A stretch of DNA of 16,539 nucleotides. It comes from Lysobacterales bacterium. Lineage in GTDB: Bacteria > Pseudomonadota > Gammaproteobacteria > Xanthomonadales > Xanthomonadaceae. Of this stretch, positions 14,964 through 16,539 are shown in pieces (position 1 is the first letter of the stretch; the number at the start of each line of letters is the position of its first letter). The notes beneath the pieces were generated by a model, which was given only the letters and a program-made list of their open reading frames with translations, was not told where the DNA came from and ran no database searches. Made by a program: the position numbers and the translations under genes. The stretch lies in assembly GCA_015655035.1 (NCBI GenBank), contig JAATFS010000479.1, positions 1-16,539 of the forward strand, read 5' to 3'.

Positions 14964-16280
14964 ATGCACGCCAACAAGCAAACCCGCCAGACCATCGTTC
15001 GCCTGCTTTCCAGCATGGCCAGCGCGAAGGAGATCAGCCAGTACCTCAAGCGCTTCTCACAGCTGGATGCCAAGCGCTTTGCCGTCGTCAAGGTCGGTGG
15101 CGCGGTCCTGCGCGACGACCTGGAGGCGTTGACCTCGTCGCTGTCGTTCCTGCAGGAAGTCGGGCTGACCCCGATCGTGCTGCACGGCGCCGGCCCGCAA
15201 CTGGATGTGGAACTGGCGGCGGCCGGGATCCAGAAGCAGACCGTCAATGGCCTGCGGGTGACCTCGCCGGAAGCGCTGGCAATCGTGCGCAAGGTGTTCC
15301 AGGCGTCCAACCTCAAGTTGGTGGAGGCGCTGCAACAGAACGGCGCGCGCGCCACCTCGATCACCGGTGGGGTGTTCGAGACCGCTTACCTGGATCGCGA
15401 CATCTATGGCCTGGTCGGCGAGGTCAAGGCGGTCAACCTGGCGCCGATCGAGGCCAGCCTGCAGGCCGGCTCGATCCCGGTGATCACCAGCCTGGGCGAG
15501 ACCCCGAGCGGGCAGATCCTCAACATCAACGCCGACTTCGCCGCCAACGAGCTGGTGCAGGAGCTGCAGCCCTACAAGATCATCTTCCTCACCGGCACCG
15601 GTGGATTGTTGAACGAGGAGGGCAAGGTGATCGATTCGATCAACCTGTCCACCGAGTACGAAGACCTGATGCAGCAACCCTGGATCAACGGGGGCATGCG
15701 GGTGAAGATCGAGCAGATCAAGGATCTGCTGGACAAGTTGCCGCTGGAGTCGTCGGTGTCGATTACCCGGCCGGCGGACCTGGCCAAGGAGCTGTTCACG
15801 CACAAGGGCTCGGGCACGCTGGTTCGCCGTGGCGAGCGCGTATTGCGTGCGAGCGCGTGGGACCAACTGGACCTGCCGCGACTGCAATCGTTGATCGAGT
15901 CCAGCTTCGGGCGTGCGTTGGTGCCAGACTATTTCGCCAATACCAAGCTGCTGCGCGCCTATGTCAGCGAGAACTACCGGGCGGCGGTGATCCTGACCGA
16001 CGAAGACGGCTATACCTACCTGGACAAGTTCGCGGTGCTGGACGACGCCCAGGGCGAAGGCCTTGGGCGCGCGGTCTGGAACGTGATGCGCGAGGAAACC
16101 CCGCAGCTGTTCTGGCGCTCGCGCCACAACAACCAGGTCAATATTTTCTACTACGCGCAGTCGGACGGCTGCATCAAGCGCGAGAAGTGGAAGGTGTTCT
16201 GGTACGGGCTTGAGAACTTCGAGCAGATCCAGCACTGCGTGGCGCACTGCGCGACACGCCAGCCGACGCTGGTGGGCTGA
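14964..16280 (+). CDS. argB: Bifunctional N-acetylglutamate synthase/kinase (NAGS-K)
   Basis: A fusion that performs the first two steps of arginine synthesis: acetylation of glutamate by acetyl-CoA and ATP-dependent phosphorylation of N-acetylglutamate. 438 residues. The N-terminal helix region (TRQTIVRLLSSMASAKEIS) is followed by the amino-acid kinase domain with VVKVGGAVL (Lys43), LHGAGPQLD (74-81), ILNINADFAANELVQ and FLTGTGGLL. From about residue 290 a GNAT domain follows, with LLRAYVSENYRAAVIL, YLDKFAVLDDAQGEGLGRAVW and the C-terminal NIFYYAQSDG and KWKVFWYGLEN. This architecture is the vertebrate-like NAGS type characterised in X. campestris, distinct from the ArgA of enterobacteria. 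Arginine feedback inhibition is known for that enzyme. It lies 61 bases after argE', and the next gene begins four bases after its stop. Confidence 0.95.
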   Translation: MHANKQTRQTIVRLLSSMASAKEISQYLKRFSQLDAKRFAVVKVGGAVLRDDLEALTSSLSFLQEVGLTPIVLHGAGPQLDVELAAAGIQKQTVNGLRVTSPEALAIVRKVFQASNLKLVEALQQNGARATSITGGVFETAYLDRDIYGLVGEVKAVNLAPIEASLQAGSIPVITSLGETPSGQILNINADFAANELVQELQPYKIIFLTGTGGLLNEEGKVIDSINLSTEYEDLMQQPWINGGMRVKIEQIKDLLDKLPLESSVSITRPADLAKELFTHKGSGTLVRRGERVLRASAWDQLDLPRLQSLIESSFGRALVPDYFANTKLLRAYVSENYRAAVILTDEDGYTYLDKFAVLDDAQGEGLGRAVWNVMREETPQLFWRSRHNNQVNIFYYAQSDGCIKREKWKVFWYGLENFEQIQHCVAHCATRQPTLVG

Positions 16281-16284
16281 GCCG

Positions 16285-16539
16285 ATGAGCGCGAGCCTGC
16301 TGCCTGCGGCATTGCGCGAGGTGCCGACCTTGCGCGGGCGCCACGCGACGCTGGAGCCACTGCGTGCCGAGCACGCCGAGAGCCTGCGCGCGGCACTGGG
16401 CGATGGCGCGCTGTCGCGGTTGTGGTACACCAACGTGCCGGCGCCCGGACAGGTGGAGGGCTATATCGCCGCCGCGCTCGCAGCGCAGGCCGACGGCAAG
16501 GTGCTGGCGTTCGTGGTGCGCGATGCCGCCGGTGAGATC
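16285..16539 (+). CDS. GNAT acetyltransferase, N-terminal part (cut by window end)
   Basis: The ATG at 16285 opens a frame of 85 codons that runs off the window. It reads MSASLLPAALREVPTLRGRH, then ATLEPLRAEHAESLRAALGD, LWYTNVPAPGQVEGYI and GKVLAFVVRDAAGEI. This is the N-terminal half of a RimJ/RimL-type GNAT domain (the opening 'arg-leu-glu-pro-leu' strand and the first central strands). The start is four bases after the NAGS-K stop, implying co-transcription. The acetyl-CoA loop lies beyond the window and the substrate is unknown. Confidence 0.8.
   Translation, partial: MSASLLPAALREVPTLRGRHATLEPLRAEHAESLRAALGDGALSRLWYTNVPAPGQVEGYIAAALAAQADGKVLAFVVRDAAGEI

Noticed and set aside
15057..16433. 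Minus-strand open frame of about 458 codons opposite NAGS-K
   Set aside because: It is an antisense shadow of the NAGS-K gene, whose kinase and GNAT motifs are unmistakable on the plus strand.

Overview
The window is high-G+C, densely packed bacterial chromosome. It most likely comes from Xanthomonas or a close relative in the Xanthomonadaceae. The clearest indication is an arginine cluster of the acetylated type known from Xanthomonas and Xylella: N-acetylornithine carbamoyltransferase, ArgG, a deacetylase resembling N-acetylcitrulline deacetylase, and a fused N-acetylglutamate kinase/synthase. There are no rRNA or tRNA genes, insertion sequences, phage genes or CRISPR arrays.

Left part (1-6753). 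A TetR-family regulator (minus strand) is divergent from a three-gene plus-strand cassette: an OprB-type carbohydrate porin, a type-B carboxylesterase lipoprotein and an exported GH3 beta-glucosidase. A gap of about 500 bp separates regulator and porin and holds a perfect 12-bp AT-rich palindrome, a candidate operator. The cassette reads as uptake of a plant glycoside, possibly acylated, followed by deacylation and deglycosylation in the envelope (inference). The regulator gene carries an 8-base homopolymer tract.

Middle part (6832-10655). On the minus strand lie cysS (cysteinyl-tRNA synthetase), a stand-alone sufE and an EntS-like MFS transporter whose ATG overlaps the sufE stop as ATGA. Divergent from cysS is a small exported protein of unknown function.

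Right part (10656-16539). The plus-strand arginine cluster has the order argF' (acetylornithine carbamoyltransferase), argG, a small GNAT acetyltransferase, argE', argA/B fusion (NAGS-K), then the start of another GNAT gene cut by the window end. Together these enzymes make N-acetylglutamate, phosphorylate it, carbamoylate N-acetylornithine to N-acetylcitrulline, deacetylate that to citrulline, and convert citrulline to argininosuccinate.

The most notable feature is upstream of argF'. A 33-codon leader ORF (10727-10828) holds the run Arg-Ala-Arg-Arg. It is followed by a perfect 11-bp intrinsic terminator whose 5' arm can instead pair with a segment overlapping the leader stop codon. The order and spacing match a classical ribosome-mediated attenuator, here apparently sensing arginine. 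I cannot tell from sequence alone whether it has been described before.
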